A DNA stretch of 64,000 bases from Bisporella sp. PMI_857 (GCA_021307315.1 JAJSPD010000014.1:682001-746000); one strand, 5' to 3'. Counted from the stretch's first letter, positions 35,348 through 46,452 are shown. The notes: generated from the sequence alone by a model not told the origin. A program made the numbers and translations.

Positions 35348-37130
35348 CTATTCTCTCTGCACCGGCATAAACCGTACCTTGAGCTCAGGCTTGATCCGAA
35401 ACCCAAAGTGGCGCGGTGTATGTTCCAAGCTGACCTGCTGCCCTGGCACCTTTTCCACGTCGAGCATTCAAAGAACTTTGGCCAAAAATAGCATCCCTTC
35501 CATCCACGCCAGCTCCTTGCCCAAGCAGTGTCTCGGACCTATGCTGAAGGGATACTGACCCTTGAGGTCATCTTTCGCATATTTCGAATCATAAAGCGGA
35601 TGGCTTGATGCGAGCCAACGTTGCGGCCGCGGACTCCGTCCAAAGGCAAACATGCTTGTTTGCACGTGAGTTTGTCATGACAAACTTAGTGGAAGTGATC
35701 AACCAACTACACGTATAGTAGAAAAAAAATGACATGTAGTCATAAGGAGATGCTCTTACCCCTCCAGGAACATAATGACCATCGACCACCGCACCAGGAT
35801 TGAGACGTGGTAGCCCAGTAGAGTTGCTTGGAAACACTCGGAGTGATTCCTCTAGGCATGCATGCAAGTATTGGAGGGATGCCAAGCTTCCAGAGGTAAT
35901 GTCATTATAGCTCGTGAAAGCATTTCTGATTTCCTCAGTCAGGGGCTTATAAGATTCAACCTCCTCGAGTAGATGAATTAACGTAGCATAGAACCAATCC
36001 GACATGGGACCATATCCCGCAAACATAAGCTGTAACGACACTGAGCCTAGATGAGTGAGCTCCCGTGGGTCTTTTGGGAGTGGGCTATCAGCAGGAACAA
36101 GATACTTGAAGAAATCGGAGTGCTCTAAATCGTTCCTTCCGTCTACACGCTTTTGTATGTTTAAGCGTGTGATCTTCTCTGCTTCAGCGAGAGATTTAAG
36201 TTTGCCGAAATGAACGAAAAGGCACTGGATTGGTTTGATTAAGGGAAGCGCTTGAAGACTTGTATGACGTAGTAAGTACATTGAAACCAAGGACAACTTC
36301 GAGCTGGGTGGAGTTTTCCACTGTAAGATTAAGGCATTAGTCTCTAGATCCCGTAAGGAGTAATCTAAGGAACAGCTTACTGTCTCTCATCTCGTGCATC
36401 TTATCATTCCAGGAGAGATCTGCCGATAAGTCCATGGCCAACCAAGTAGTCCAGTCAACGAGCCCAACACCGTCAGCTGCCTCGCCCAGCTGTCTCATTC
36501 TCTCCACAAAAGTGCTCACATACTGGTGGACGAAAGGATCCATGGCTCCGATTGACCGTTTACTAAATGCCGGAGCAAATTTCTTCGCGACCTTTTGGTG
36601 CCGGACTGGATCTCCCTCCCAAACGAGGCCACCAAGATCTTTTCCGCGATTGTTGAAGTCCGTTTTAAGGAACGCCCCATTACCTCTCTGGTGCGAGGAA
36701 CAAATGTCTCCATTACGCCATGGATTAGGGGCTCCTCTGTATTAGAATTTTCTTAGACCACTCACCAGGTGTAGCCTGTGGCGTTAGAAAGACAAGCTCG
36801 TTGGGTGCAACGCGTACGACATCCCCATACTTGCTGAGGGCATTCTCAATCGCCCATGGATACCGCCCCGAAAGCCTAAATGATGATGAGCGTGTGACGT
36901 CTCTTCCAGAAACTTTTAATATGGATGGATCTACTTGCCAATGATAGCCGTACCAAATATTTGAGAACGCTGCTATTTGCAGGCCCGGAAATTTGGAGAG
37001 GGGATGGAAGTGCAAAATATAGACGCATCTGCTTACTGCATATATAAATATCTAGATCGCAAGTTAGAGCAAGAAAAGACTCGTGAGAAAAGGCACCGAG
37101 CAGTTTGTGTGGTATAGAGAGACCTACCAT
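35348..37130 (-). pseudogene. cytochrome P450 relic (CYP65 / isotrichodermin hydroxylase-like)
   Basis: Segments of one P450 occur in order on the minus strand: membrane anchor (37,130 onward), HPLSKFPG and SGRYPWAIENALSKYGDVVR with a clean intron between, NNRGKDLGGLVWEGDPVRHQ, a DWTTWLAMDLSADL helix, ESLRVFP (ExxR), and FSIGPRHCLGKELAW with the haem Cys. Lesions: a frame change after RLYF in the N-terminus, a frame change near 36,270, an intron acceptor near 35,660 reading CTCAC where an AG is expected, and TGA at 35,470-35,468 between LFLAKVL and MLDVEKV where relatives have Trp. The true end is the TAG at 35,350-35,348. It is oriented like the UstYa gene 0.7 kb away, so may have been part of that locus. 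Confidence 0.75.
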
Positions 37131-37810
37131 AGTACGAGTGATAGTCACTATATCCTCGTTTGTCACCTCGTCGAAGGCGACAATGGAACGGAAAGCTACC
37201 ATTTTCTCATCCAAGGAGTAAGATACTTTTTTCTTCTCCGCTTCAGTAATTGTAGAGCTTGGAGCCTGATAATCTTCTGACATTCCAGCAGAGCCAAGGT
37301 ATCCCATACAATAAGCTGTTGGGCTGCGCCGTAATCAGCGCTTGTTTGAAACATGCTGTTAGAAATGCATGGCGGCAACCTTAGGTGAATCCAGCTCGGC
37401 AGTCCTGGTGGCAACTGATTGGATGGAGCGTCTAAAGTTGTGGCCTGTGATCTTTCGGGATATGGCCCCAGAAGGTGACAAGATGTGCTTAAGAAAAGGG
37501 TCATGGCCCAGCCTCCAGCTCAGGTATGTCCTGGCCACATTCTACTCTCCTCGGGAATGACCCCGCTAACACTAAGTGCAATAAAAATGGTAAGCAAAGC
37601 GAATGTGTTTCTTGTAAACATCGTTCTAATTCTTTATTCTTGGTAATATCCTACCTTGAAAGACCGGAACTAGATACAGTCCAGCTAAGAAACCAGACAG
37701 AATACTAAAATGAAACACTACAGTACTGGTGCCTAATGGTTGATCAGTCGAAGGACCATACGACACTGTGCCTCTTATGTTCTACGTATATTAATTATTT
37801 TATTTCTTTT
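37131..37810. other. intergenic stretch with unassigned coding-like sequence
   Basis: About 0.7 kb. A minus-strand frame at 37,131-37,307 (SLDEKMVAFRSIVAFDEVTN) looks coding-like, but I could not place it in a family or splice it to the P450 relic. Confidence 0.35.
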
Positions 37811-38873
37811 CTAGCTATCTTTTACCCATGATGCATTACGACCTGGGTTTTTTGCGTTCCAGTGCCTAACGGCGCTTTCTCCAAAGTGTTCAGCAAAGCC
37901 GTAAATTGGCGGGCCTTGCACCACGTTTGGTGGCCTTGTGTTGTTGTAGATATGCGAGTACTTATCCATATCGATCGACTTCTCCTTCCGAAACTCGGTC
38001 AACTTGTCAAAATTGATACACTTCCGGTTGATAGACCTGATTAATATATCGTAAGCCAAACCCGTTTAGCATGCCAAACAAACATCACTCACATCTCAGG
38101 GAATGGCCGTAACTGCGTCTGTCGCCATGTCAAAGGAATCAGATTCACATTACCACTGCACTGTATTCCTTGCAGTAGTATGTCGATACAGTGATTGACG
38201 TGGATCTCTCTCAACGTCTCGTGAGTCGCATCTGGTATAGGCGAACTGTAGTAGTCCGCGTAGGCTATTCTCCGTAACGCATTTATACAGTGTAGTTGGT
38301 GGTAGACATCGAAAATCGCGGCATATGCATCGTCACCAAGGCCCCAAATATCATCCTCTAGTTTGACGGCTATTTCGACATCTGCTCCCATTTTTCTCAG
38401 ATCATTCGCCGTTACTGGAATGACCCTGGTGAGCTCATACTCAGCCCAGATCGCATCTGATGCATTGTTCGGCATCTTTCGCGCGATGGAACCATCAGGG
38501 TGTGGGAAAAGAGTGCCATTGATTTTCTCAACTTTGAGCTCGAGATCCACCATGTCAATGATGGGGCCTGATTGAACATATCAGCTTTCTCATTCATCTT
38601 AAGTGTATGTCTTGGGACAGGCGCACTATAACTTGTCACACGACGCAAGTCAGGGTTGATGAGGAAGTATTGATGGTAGAGCCAGGTGCCAAAAAGAGCG
38701 ACACTGGTGATGAATAAGGTAATATTAGAGAATATGATGAACAACGCCCATGGCTGCTTTAAGGGCGAAAGTTTTGGCTCCTGGTATCGTATTGATCTCT
38801 TTTCTTGTAAAAATCCTCGGGTCTCATCATCCTCGAGATCTGAAGAGCGCCCGTTTGAATCCGGCGATCGCAT
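37811..38873 (-). CDS. UstYa-family oxidase (DUF3328), RiPP tailoring enzyme candidate
   Basis: Three exons (38,873-38,627; 38,567-38,093; 38,036-37,811) give 315 residues. A cytosolic N-terminus is followed by one membrane helix (about 42-64), then the lumenal UstYa domain. Both hallmark HxxHC motifs are intact: HQLHC at 172-176 and HVNHC at 205-209. The sequence GDDAYAAIFDVYHQLHC and the tail SINRKCINFDKLTEFRKEKSI are typical of the family. Intron 1 (59 nt) uses a weak donor GTGCGC; it was chosen because it restores the frame and gives the usual SPIIDMVD start of the domain. Intron 2 (55 nt) has GTGAGT. Family members oxidatively cyclise ribosomal peptides (ustiloxin, phomopsin, asperipin) in the secretory pathway. 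The peptide precursor gene lies divergently 0.97 kb away. Confidence 0.9.
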
Positions 38874-39842
38874 TTCAACACTTTTTTTTCATTTATCGTG
38901 GTTTTTCTAGGCAATATTCCGCATCTCAAGGCATAGATGAGCGAGAAACCTTCAAGATGTCGAAATTTATCTGGTAGAAAAGTGAAAGAGATGGTTAAAT
39001 ATTTGCTAACTCTGACAAAGGTCATCTAAACCTGGTCAATATCATTGTATCATGTGGCGCCAAGATCCTGATATGGAAGCTGGACAAAATAAGTTAAGCG
39101 AGGAATCATATTATCGAGCCTACTTTGTACGCCGCAATCGTGCTTTAAGCCGGATTTTTATAATGCAGCAAGTGGCCGTGAGGCACTCCTAGCAGTGCGA
39201 GTACGCCGCAGTCGTGCTTTAAACAGGGCGATGTCACTGTTTGTCGCCAACTTTATTCACGAGTATGTAGAACCTTCTTTAAGAGGAAGGGTTGCTAATG
39301 CCGGTGCATAATCATCTTGAAGCTCCTCGCTCCTTCGAGTACATTTCTACAAGGGAATCTAGCTAAAGACCAAGCTAGGGTATTAAAGGGCTGCAACGGG
39401 GGAAGTATAGCGCGGCCAGCAATAGTCGCTTACTGCGGCCTCGTACTTAAAACGCTAATCCCTTGTTTCAATAGCTATCTAGCATTTGCTGTTCTGATCG
39501 GTGCCTTGTTTCGGCGATCGTGTCCCATCATATTTACAGCCAATCGGAGTTCAAAACAAGGTGATCACAGATCTACTCAACCGTTAGAAAGATCACAATA
39601 TACGCCATACTCGTTTGACCTGCCTGATTCGACACCGCCCCTCAACGAGGACATAGCGTGTGTGCAAAAGCCATTTCAATACCACTACGGAGGACTGACG
39701 GCGAGAATAGAGTGGGTGGGGTTAAGTAGCCTCCAAGTACAAATACAGCCATCAGTTTGCGTTAGGCTCTCTCAGTTCTCAAGAAAATTCTTCGTTCATT
39801 TACTAAAGCTATTAATCACTGAGCCTGAAATCACTGCGCAAT
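38874..39842. promoter_or_regulatory. bidirectional promoter region of the UstYa gene and the peptide precursor
   Basis: A 969-bp region between two divergent start codons. It carries a 22-bp imperfect direct repeat (see separate entry). A 206-codon open frame over the right half ends out of frame with the precursor and shows no domain, so I treat it as chance. Confidence 0.55.
39127..39222. repeat. 22-bp direct repeat pair in the divergent promoter
   Basis: gtacgccgcaatcgtgcttt (plus two A) at 39,127-39,148 recurs at 39,201-39,222 with a single A-to-G change, start-to-start distance 74 bp. Both copies are in the same orientation. A pair of long, nearly identical sites in a divergent promoter is a reasonable candidate for co-regulation of the two genes. 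Confidence 0.65.
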
Positions 39843-40294
39843 ATGCTTTCCACCTCAAAGCTTGTTCTGGCCGCTCTAGCCTTGTTCATCTCGCAGGCTG
39901 TTGCTGCTCCTATGAACGTTCGTTGGCCCGGCCGTAACCTAACTTGATACTGAATAACATTTGCCTTCAGGTCAAGCGAGATGTAGAGACCACCGCTGAA
40001 GCGACGTACCTTGATCCTGAAAATGGTCTTTACCCTCTTTCAGCTTTGATCATCAAGAAGAACGAGAATGGCGATCTCTATGTTGCAAAGCGTGAAGAAG
40101 ATGCTCCGCTTGATGCCACCTATGTTGACGCTGAAAATGGCCTCTACCCTCTCAGGGCCTTGATCATCAAGAAGGATGAGAACGGAAATCTATATATCGC
40201 GAAGCGCGAGGAAGATGCACCTGTTGAAGCGGCATATCTGAACCCTGAGCTTGGCTTGTATCCTACCTCAGCCCTCATCATTAAGAAGGAGTAA
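39843..40294 (+). CDS. secreted repeat-containing RiPP precursor (dikaritin / Kex2-processed type)
   Basis: Two exons, 39,843-39,917 and 39,971-40,294, with a 53-nt intron (GTTCGT to TTCAG), give 132 residues. Residues 1 to about 22 are a clear signal peptide ending AVAA. After VKR (residues 26-28) come two 38-residue repeats (29-66, 67-104), each ending in a Kex2-type Lys-Arg, and a 28-residue third copy that lacks the KR end. Each repeat contains an invariant GLYP-x-x-ALIIKK block; flanks vary (ATYLDPEN, ATYVDAEN, AAYLNPEL). Short acidic segments EEDAP follow the KR sites. Signal peptide, KR-punctuated near-identical repeats and a divergent UstYa gene are the three hallmarks of fungal dikaritin precursors. 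The core peptide is inferred, not proved. Confidence 0.85.
39980..40291 (+). repeat. in-frame 114-bp tandem repeats of the precursor
   Basis: Units 39,980-40,093, 40,094-40,207 and a shortened 40,208-40,291. The repeat period is exactly 38 codons. Differences between units are mostly outside the GLYP/ALIIKK block, so the block seems to be under stronger constraint than its flanks. Confidence 0.85.
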
Positions 40295-40973
40295 ATTGTC
40301 GGCTTGAATGCTGCAGGGGCGGTATATTTGGAATATGCCTGGATGCTTGTGGTATTTTCCTTGGTGAAAGATGTAAAACGGAGAACTATGTGTAGGGCTC
40401 TGTGGGTAACGCAAATCTTCAATATAGTTTCCAAAAATTAGGCAAGAAGCGAGACAATCTTTAATGAACCCATTTACTCTTAAAGAACCCATAATTAGGG
40501 CAATTCGCCTTAGTCCGCTGGAGCGTGCTGATGAGTAATCATCTTCTGCTACCTTCTGCTTTAATAAACTTGGGCGAAAGTAAACATAACAAAACTTGTT
40601 CTCTCTACGAGAGAATGTTTGGGGACATCTAAAGCTTGTAGAATATGAGATGGTGAGCCTATAGTATATCAAGTAGAACAAAGCATTCCTTTTCATCTTT
40701 TTAAACCTTGAGTGAGGAGCTTGGGGCGATGCCGGATTTGAGGCAAATATATTTCTTCTTATACTTCTCTGTTAATATGCAAGCTTTCGAAAAAAAAAGC
40801 TCAGACATTCCACAAAGCTAAACAAACTGGTGATGGACTTAAGCTGTAGATCAACTCTCTGTCCTCCTAAATTAGTATGTGTATTTGTATAAAGGAGCAC
40901 TTGTTACTGATAGAACTATTATCAGGTAATCTTCACCTTCTCACTGCCGTAAGGCTGAGCTACAACGCTAATC
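40295..40973. other. intergenic stretch between precursor and DUF3632 gene
   Basis: About 0.7 kb with the 3' flank of the precursor and the promoter of the DUF3632 gene; no gene seen. A homopolymer of eight A lies near 40,792. Confidence 0.5.
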
Positions 40974-42045
40974 ATGACAGAGGACGCGTTTGAACTTGGA
41001 TTGGATTACTTGCTTGCGCTCTCAAAAGGCCCTATCAGACATGAAGTCTATCTCCCAGTCATTAATTTAAAAGCCATCGGCAACACCGGCACCATGTCGC
41101 ACGATAGTCATAGTTACTTCGTGGAAAAGTTGAAAGACGCAGAAAACTATGCAGTGAATTCCTTCAAGGCTGATGAGATACTTGCTCTTCAGGCTCTGGT
41201 TCAAGGCGAGATAACTGTCGAGGAAACCTCGCAATACATCACACATAACACCTCAATTGCCTCCGATGCAGTGGAGGTTGAATCATGTCTCTCTGACACC
41301 TTTTGCTTTCTCAACGACGCGGCAGTCAACCTACCTCTGCATCAACAAACAGTTATTGCCCTTCTTCTTTCCATTCGGAGCCTTCCTGATCTAAAAATTC
41401 CAGAGGACGTTATTGGTCGCATGCCAGTTAAGCAAGGTGATGTTTTCAAGCTGTTGCCGAGCTGGGCTTCCAATTGGGATTACCAGCTGAACCGTACGAC
41501 AAGCTAAGATACAACCTATTGCAAAGGAAACTGGCTGATTTCCCATTCCAGACATCTTCTACGTTACTCACGTCAAAAAGTTCGCAAGAACAAAAAATGA
41601 GCGAAATGGCAAGGATTGGTACGCCGCTACCTCTTTCACGGCTCAGCTTATTTCAGAGATGCACCCACTCTTGAACTGCGAAGGCTATTGGCTCATGATT
41701 TGCTTTGACGCTATCGTACTTGCGCTCGAGTACGATGCTGTTGACCTTGATATCTCGATTCCAGCCACGGCAAACTGGTTTTTGTTCGCAGGGAAAATTA
41801 TCTACCAGCAGGTTTGCAAGGATCGAAGATATCAGGAAGGGGCTCTAGGCTTCAAGGATGTTTATACTGGAAAGTTCATGTATCCCGGCCGCTGGCAAGG
41901 GGAGGCACGGTTGAGCATTGGCAGGTGGGTGTTTTGGAGAAATAGGTTCACCGAGGTTTCCAACGGACGTAAAGGCCGAGAGACCACGAGAACTATGGCG
42001 ATGGAGACAGCAAGGGAAATGTTGAAGATTGAGACTGAGAAGTAA
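40974..42045 (+). CDS. DUF3632 family protein
   Basis: Two exons, 40,974-41,493 and 41,552-42,045, with a 58-nt intron (GTACGA to TTCCAG). Without it the first exon ends in a stop at 41,505; with it the frame is continuous for 337 residues. Typical family segments are WYAATSFTAQLI after the junction, LALEYDAVDLDISIPATANWFLFAGKIIYQ and the C-terminal RWVFWRNRFTEV with a long terminal helix. DUF3632 proteins are soluble helical proteins of unknown function, frequent in filamentous ascomycetes. The gene is 0.7 kb downstream of the precursor in the same orientation and may belong to the same locus or be a bystander. Confidence 0.8.
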
Positions 42046-42903
42046 ATTGTTTATTTCAATTTGTTTGGGTCAGTGGAAGAGGAGCTGTATTAAACATGGA
42101 CAGGAGCTTTTCTTTTTGGTTCGGCTGCAAAGTACGCAAGACTGCCATTATACAGGTATCGGAATATTAAACGGTCAATCAATGGACTACCGTGTCGTGA
42201 CACGATATTGATGAGATTTAACACCATCCAGTGTGCTCGTGCTTCATATGTTCAAGGCAGACAGCAGGTCCAAGAATGGGATCTATCAGCTTTTTAACTG
42301 TCTGAGACACACGCAATGAGGAGTTATTAGCTAGAATCTACATTGCCTCAGCCCATGAATGACTACTCCAGTGTTGGAAAAGCATTGATGACTAAAGAAA
42401 CCATCTCATGCATTGGGGAAGCCAGCAAGCCAACATGGCTATCGAATACTCTCTGAACTAAAATCATAATTCTGAGATATGCAGCGAGATATGGAATAAA
42501 TGTAGAGTCTCAGGGTAGAGGCAGCTGTGCAAAGCGCCGTCAAGTCTGTGATATTTGTCTCATCAGATATGAGTTAGCCTTAAAAGCATTCCTGGATTTC
42601 GAACAAATATAAGCATAGCACACGCAGTGTCTGACCACGTTGACTTGAATAACTTATCTCTGCAAAGACTTAAATAATCAGATCCGGGTAAGGCTACTGT
42701 TTAGCAGAAATTCGTGCAGGGATATATGGAAATTTGAATTTTTGAAACAGAAGAGGTTGAGTTTAGGTTTGTTTGCCAAGAGCTTTCTCTAACGTCACAT
42801 CGCCAGATGTTGCGTCACATCTTGCAGCACATTCAATGTTTTCCTCTCATTGTAGCCATTATGGCTCTTCCCTCTCAGCCGTACGTATGATGAAGGATGT
42901 GTT
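42046..42903. other. intergenic stretch, no supported gene
   Basis: About 0.86 kb between two rightward genes. No domain-bearing frame. Holds the promoter of the metallo-beta-lactamase-fold gene. Confidence 0.5.
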
Positions 42904-44125
42904 ATGGCACCGTTGCTTCCATCCAAAAGTTGCAAAGATGAACCATCTGCCCAACTATACGCAACTCTCCGAGACTCCATAATCGATGCATTCTCTACTC
43001 GTCGACCCCTTCTCACCCATCTCAATGCCGATACGACGTGGCTGTTGTCTGTCCCCTATCCCGCCGATGCTCCGAATCCGAAAAATAGACGATTCTACCA
43101 TATTCTGCTAGACCCATGGCTAAAAGGGGGCCAAAGCGACGTCGCTACTTTCTTCAGCCAACAGTGGCACAAGCAGCCGAGTGCTGTACAAACAATTGCA
43201 GATGTGGATAATGCAATACAAGGGATTGAGCAGGTTGCCCATGGGCCTATACTACGCGATGATGAGGATATGCAGTTTGCAGGTGCTTATAACCTTGTGA
43301 CGCACGATTCTCCCGACAAATCCTCCGCTAGTTGGGTGGATATGGTTGTTATATCACACGAATTTACCGATCATATGCACAAAGAGACATTATTAGAGGT
43401 ATACAACCTTCATGATCTAATTTGTCTCCGTTGCTGAGAGATACAGGTCTCTTCACAAACACCAGTTTTAGCAACATTTAAAGCCGCCTCAATAATCAGA
43501 TCTTGGCGGCATTTCTCTCAGGTGCACGATATTCTGGCCTTTTCTGGCAACTGGTTCGAAAGTTCCAAAGATCCATTACCATCCTGGATTGGGATAAGCC
43601 GGCTTGCATACCTAGGGCGGGATCTACTCTACTATCATTCCGCAATTATGGTTGCATTCTCTCTCAACGGCGTGTGAGTGACTTTATCGCCTAATACAAC
43701 CACTGTATACTACCTCATACTAAAGATATAGCAGACCTGAAGCTGAGGCTGTGATATACACACCACATGGCGTCGCACCTCGAGATGTTGAAATTTTGGC
43801 TACGGCGTCGCCCAGCATTAGTACCCTCGCCCTTCTGCATGGTTTGCACGATATTGCACTCCCTGCGAAAGCGCAGTTAAACCTAGGAGCACACAATGGA
43901 CTAAGAATACAAAGGATATTAGATGCAAAGTACTGGATCGCCACTCATGATGAAATCAAGATCGGAGGCGGCCTCGTGAGCTGGTTCCTAAATCGGCAAA
44001 TAATAACAATGCAACAAGCGTTACAAAGCGAAGAGAAGGAGTATGTTCACAAAGTGCGCTTGGATATTTCGAGGGAGCCTACGTTTGTGGACTTGGGTAA
44101 TGGAGAGAGCTTAATATTGGAGTAA
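42904..44125 (+). CDS. metallo-beta-lactamase-fold protein, fungal uncharacterised group
   Basis: Three exons (42,904-43,398; 43,447-43,673; 43,735-44,125) give 370 residues; introns are 48 and 61 nt. Family segments: TTWLLSVPYP near the N-terminus, FYHILLDPWLKGGQSDVA, VVISHEFTDHMHKETLL with the HxxxDH-like metal site HEFTDH, YYHSAIMVAF, EAVIYTPHGV, STLALLHGLHD and LGAHNGLRIQRILDAKYWIATHDE. This order is typical of a fungal MBL-fold group annotated only as beta-lactamase superfamily; the substrate is unknown. The third acceptor reads tagcag, so two in-frame acceptors three bases apart (NAGNAG) can be used, giving a one-residue difference. Confidence 0.85.
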
Positions 44126-44386
44126 AGAGCATTCAGTTCCGTCAACTGCAAGCAGACTAGCACACACAACACTGCCTAGAATCAATTCAATAATCTTGCA
44201 GCATATCCTTGGCTTGAGCCGAGTGTCTTTAAAGCTAAATTTGCTAGAGGTTCGGCACACATAGCCTAAAGCGCAAGATGAGCATATGTACTCTTGCGAT
44301 TCTTCGTTGTAAGATCTTCATTTGAAATTTAGTGCCAGCATGCAGGAGCCTGCTGCTGTATAAGAGAATAATCTGCGTATGTCTAT

Positions 44387-46452
44387 TTACAGACCATCAT
44401 AGTTATCTTCCTCAATCTGTGCGACTTGTATATTTGGCTCATTAGCATATACTGCTACGTCGAAATCATACTTGGTCGGCTTCTCTCTCCGCGCTTCTCG
44501 GAACAGGTAGCTAAGTCTCCCTTTCACGGTTTTCCAGCTATCCTCGCACTCCCATCTTCTGACCTTGAGCACCTCGTCTTTAGAGAAGCAAACTTTGAAA
44601 ACAAGCATATGAAGGTGTGCGAGATCGATGTCAGAATGCTTAGAATATAGTTCAAAAAATCCTGCTAGGGTTGTGTCTCTGACTTCGTGAGAAGGAAAAG
44701 GCACCTCGGGGTAATAGTCCAGTTTACCCATGGCTTCTTTATTCTCAATCACAAACCTAATTTTGGGATTTGTTTGTTCAATCTGGCGCAATTGTTCGCG
44801 TGGCCTCTTGAGATTCTGCCTCTCTTGGACCGCATGTTGCCTCTTCTGCCCTACACCATCCGAAACTCCTTCTCCATATGTAGTCTCTGTGCTGCGTTCT
44901 CTAACCGACGGCTCGTCAGAGGGCAGACCTTGGAAAATAGGATCTAGGCGACGGCGTTTGGTGCTTGACTCTTGGTCGGACGATATGCCAGAGCTCTCCA
45001 ATGAAGAAACTGCATCTCCATCGCCTACCAGACATTCTTGAAAATGATTTTCATACGTCTGGCTTACTTGCTGCTTCGCACTAGTATTATGACGTCCCCG
45101 GTCTGGTGGTGATACCTGTTTAGTATTTTTATATCAATGCTGTGGAGAATGACCACTTACCATGCGCTAATACAGGTACAACAAAACCCTCGTTTGGTGC
45201 GCAAGTACCATGAACCTGTGCTGTGCTTGGACCTTCCCTGTTACCGGACTCTATCGCAGCGCTAGGGGGTTACCTTAAAGAAGGCTGCTTCGTTTTTATT
45301 GAGTTCTGCATGCCAAGAGCTGCTACTTCAATGTTTGGCCTCCCTTGTGAATTATATTCCGACGGTGTATAATTGTGCTCTGCTCCATTCGTTCTCGGAG
45401 GCATGGTAATACCGCTACCTTGACCTTGGTTGATCTTATCAGAAAACGATCGAGTTTCGGGTCTGGTCCTAAATGCTCAGCTAAGACATGGTACATATAA
45501 ACAATACAATGAACAAACGAAACTACGCTAGCTCCATTTTAAGCACATGACGACTTACTGACGATTACGCCTAGCGGTTGTCTTTGAAGAAAAGTCTACA
45601 ACAATACTATTGAGACCTAGGCTTGATTGATCAAGGACACGATATGTGTCGGAGGATTCATTTCCAGGGAGTATAATGCTGTACTCATTATGTCAGCTAT
45701 TATCAGTATTATATTTTAACGAGAAGTAAGCGGGTTGGTAGGGTGCTATCGTATACAATTATCATGTTGAACTTCGCATAGTCATAGAAAGATCAGGAAT
45801 CTCTTATCATCCATGAATTACATACCCAGGTGTCTCGATATGCGCGGGAGCCACGCAGTCCGTTGTGCTGAGTCTGGTGTGATTTGTCCAGTCATTATCC
45901 AGCCGAAATATATGTGTGGTGTAAGGCGAGAGGCATTGACTAGTAGCTGTATCCTCCATCTCGTCCACGTACTCATCCTCATCATTGTGCAAGTGTTCCC
46001 TCTGGCGAAGCTTGTACTTCCGAGAGGAGTATTCCTGTACACAAAATAATTGTGCCAGGCGATCTATAATCCTGTAGCTCAAGTTAACATACAGCATCTA
46101 TATTGCATCAATTTTGTGACTTGAAGACTTACAGCTCTCGATCATCCGGTAATGATGGCAAACCTTGCTCTATTGCCTCTGGAGTTTTATCAAAGAACCT
46201 ATCCTCAACGTGAGGATTTCTCTCATCTAGCGCGCAGAATTGTTTTGCGCACTCTTGAGCTATGGGATCCGTGTGGTCAAGCGGGAATCGTCCTTCAATG
46301 GGGCAAAACTCTGCTCTGAATTTCAAGGTCGCTTTAGCCAGAAAAGAACGACGGTTTCTTTTAGTCCTTTTCTCCTCCCTGTCCCAGCCGAGTTCTTTGC
46401 AAAGTGCCATGACCCGTCCTGGCCGTGGACGAGACAACTTGGCTGTTTCCAT
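44387..46452 (-). CDS. multi-exon gene of unknown function (paralogue A), middle splice uncertain
   Basis: Minus-strand exons read: 46,452-46,133 (METAKLSRPRP to LPDDREL), 46,071-45,826, an exon starting after CATAATGAGTACAG near 45,680 and ending RRNRQ, one beginning after CATTTAG near 45,465 and ending PSLR, possibly a small one near 45,230, and a last one of about 0.75 kb that ends at 44,387. The first three junctions keep frame exactly. Between the fourth exon and the last I could not find a clean solution: a 36-nt intron followed by a phase conflict is needed. The C-terminal domain (residues around LAHLHMLVFKVCFSKDEVLKV, then SWKTVKGRLSYLF) recurs in the gene at 47,303-48,943. No known family recognised. 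It may be partly degenerate. Confidence 0.55.

Noticed and set aside
38089..38873. Frameshift in the UstYa gene near 38,570
   Set aside because: A 59-nt intron with a weak GTGCGC donor resolves it and yields the typical family sequence, so the gene is called intact.
39317..39937. 206-codon frame covering the precursor start
   Set aside because: It overlaps the precursor exon 1 in another frame, begins on a non-ATG codon and shows no family; the signal peptide frame is clearly the coding one.
41474..41674. Frameshift or separate small gene inside the DUF3632 gene
   Set aside because: A 58-nt intron (41,494-41,551) joins the flanking frames exactly.
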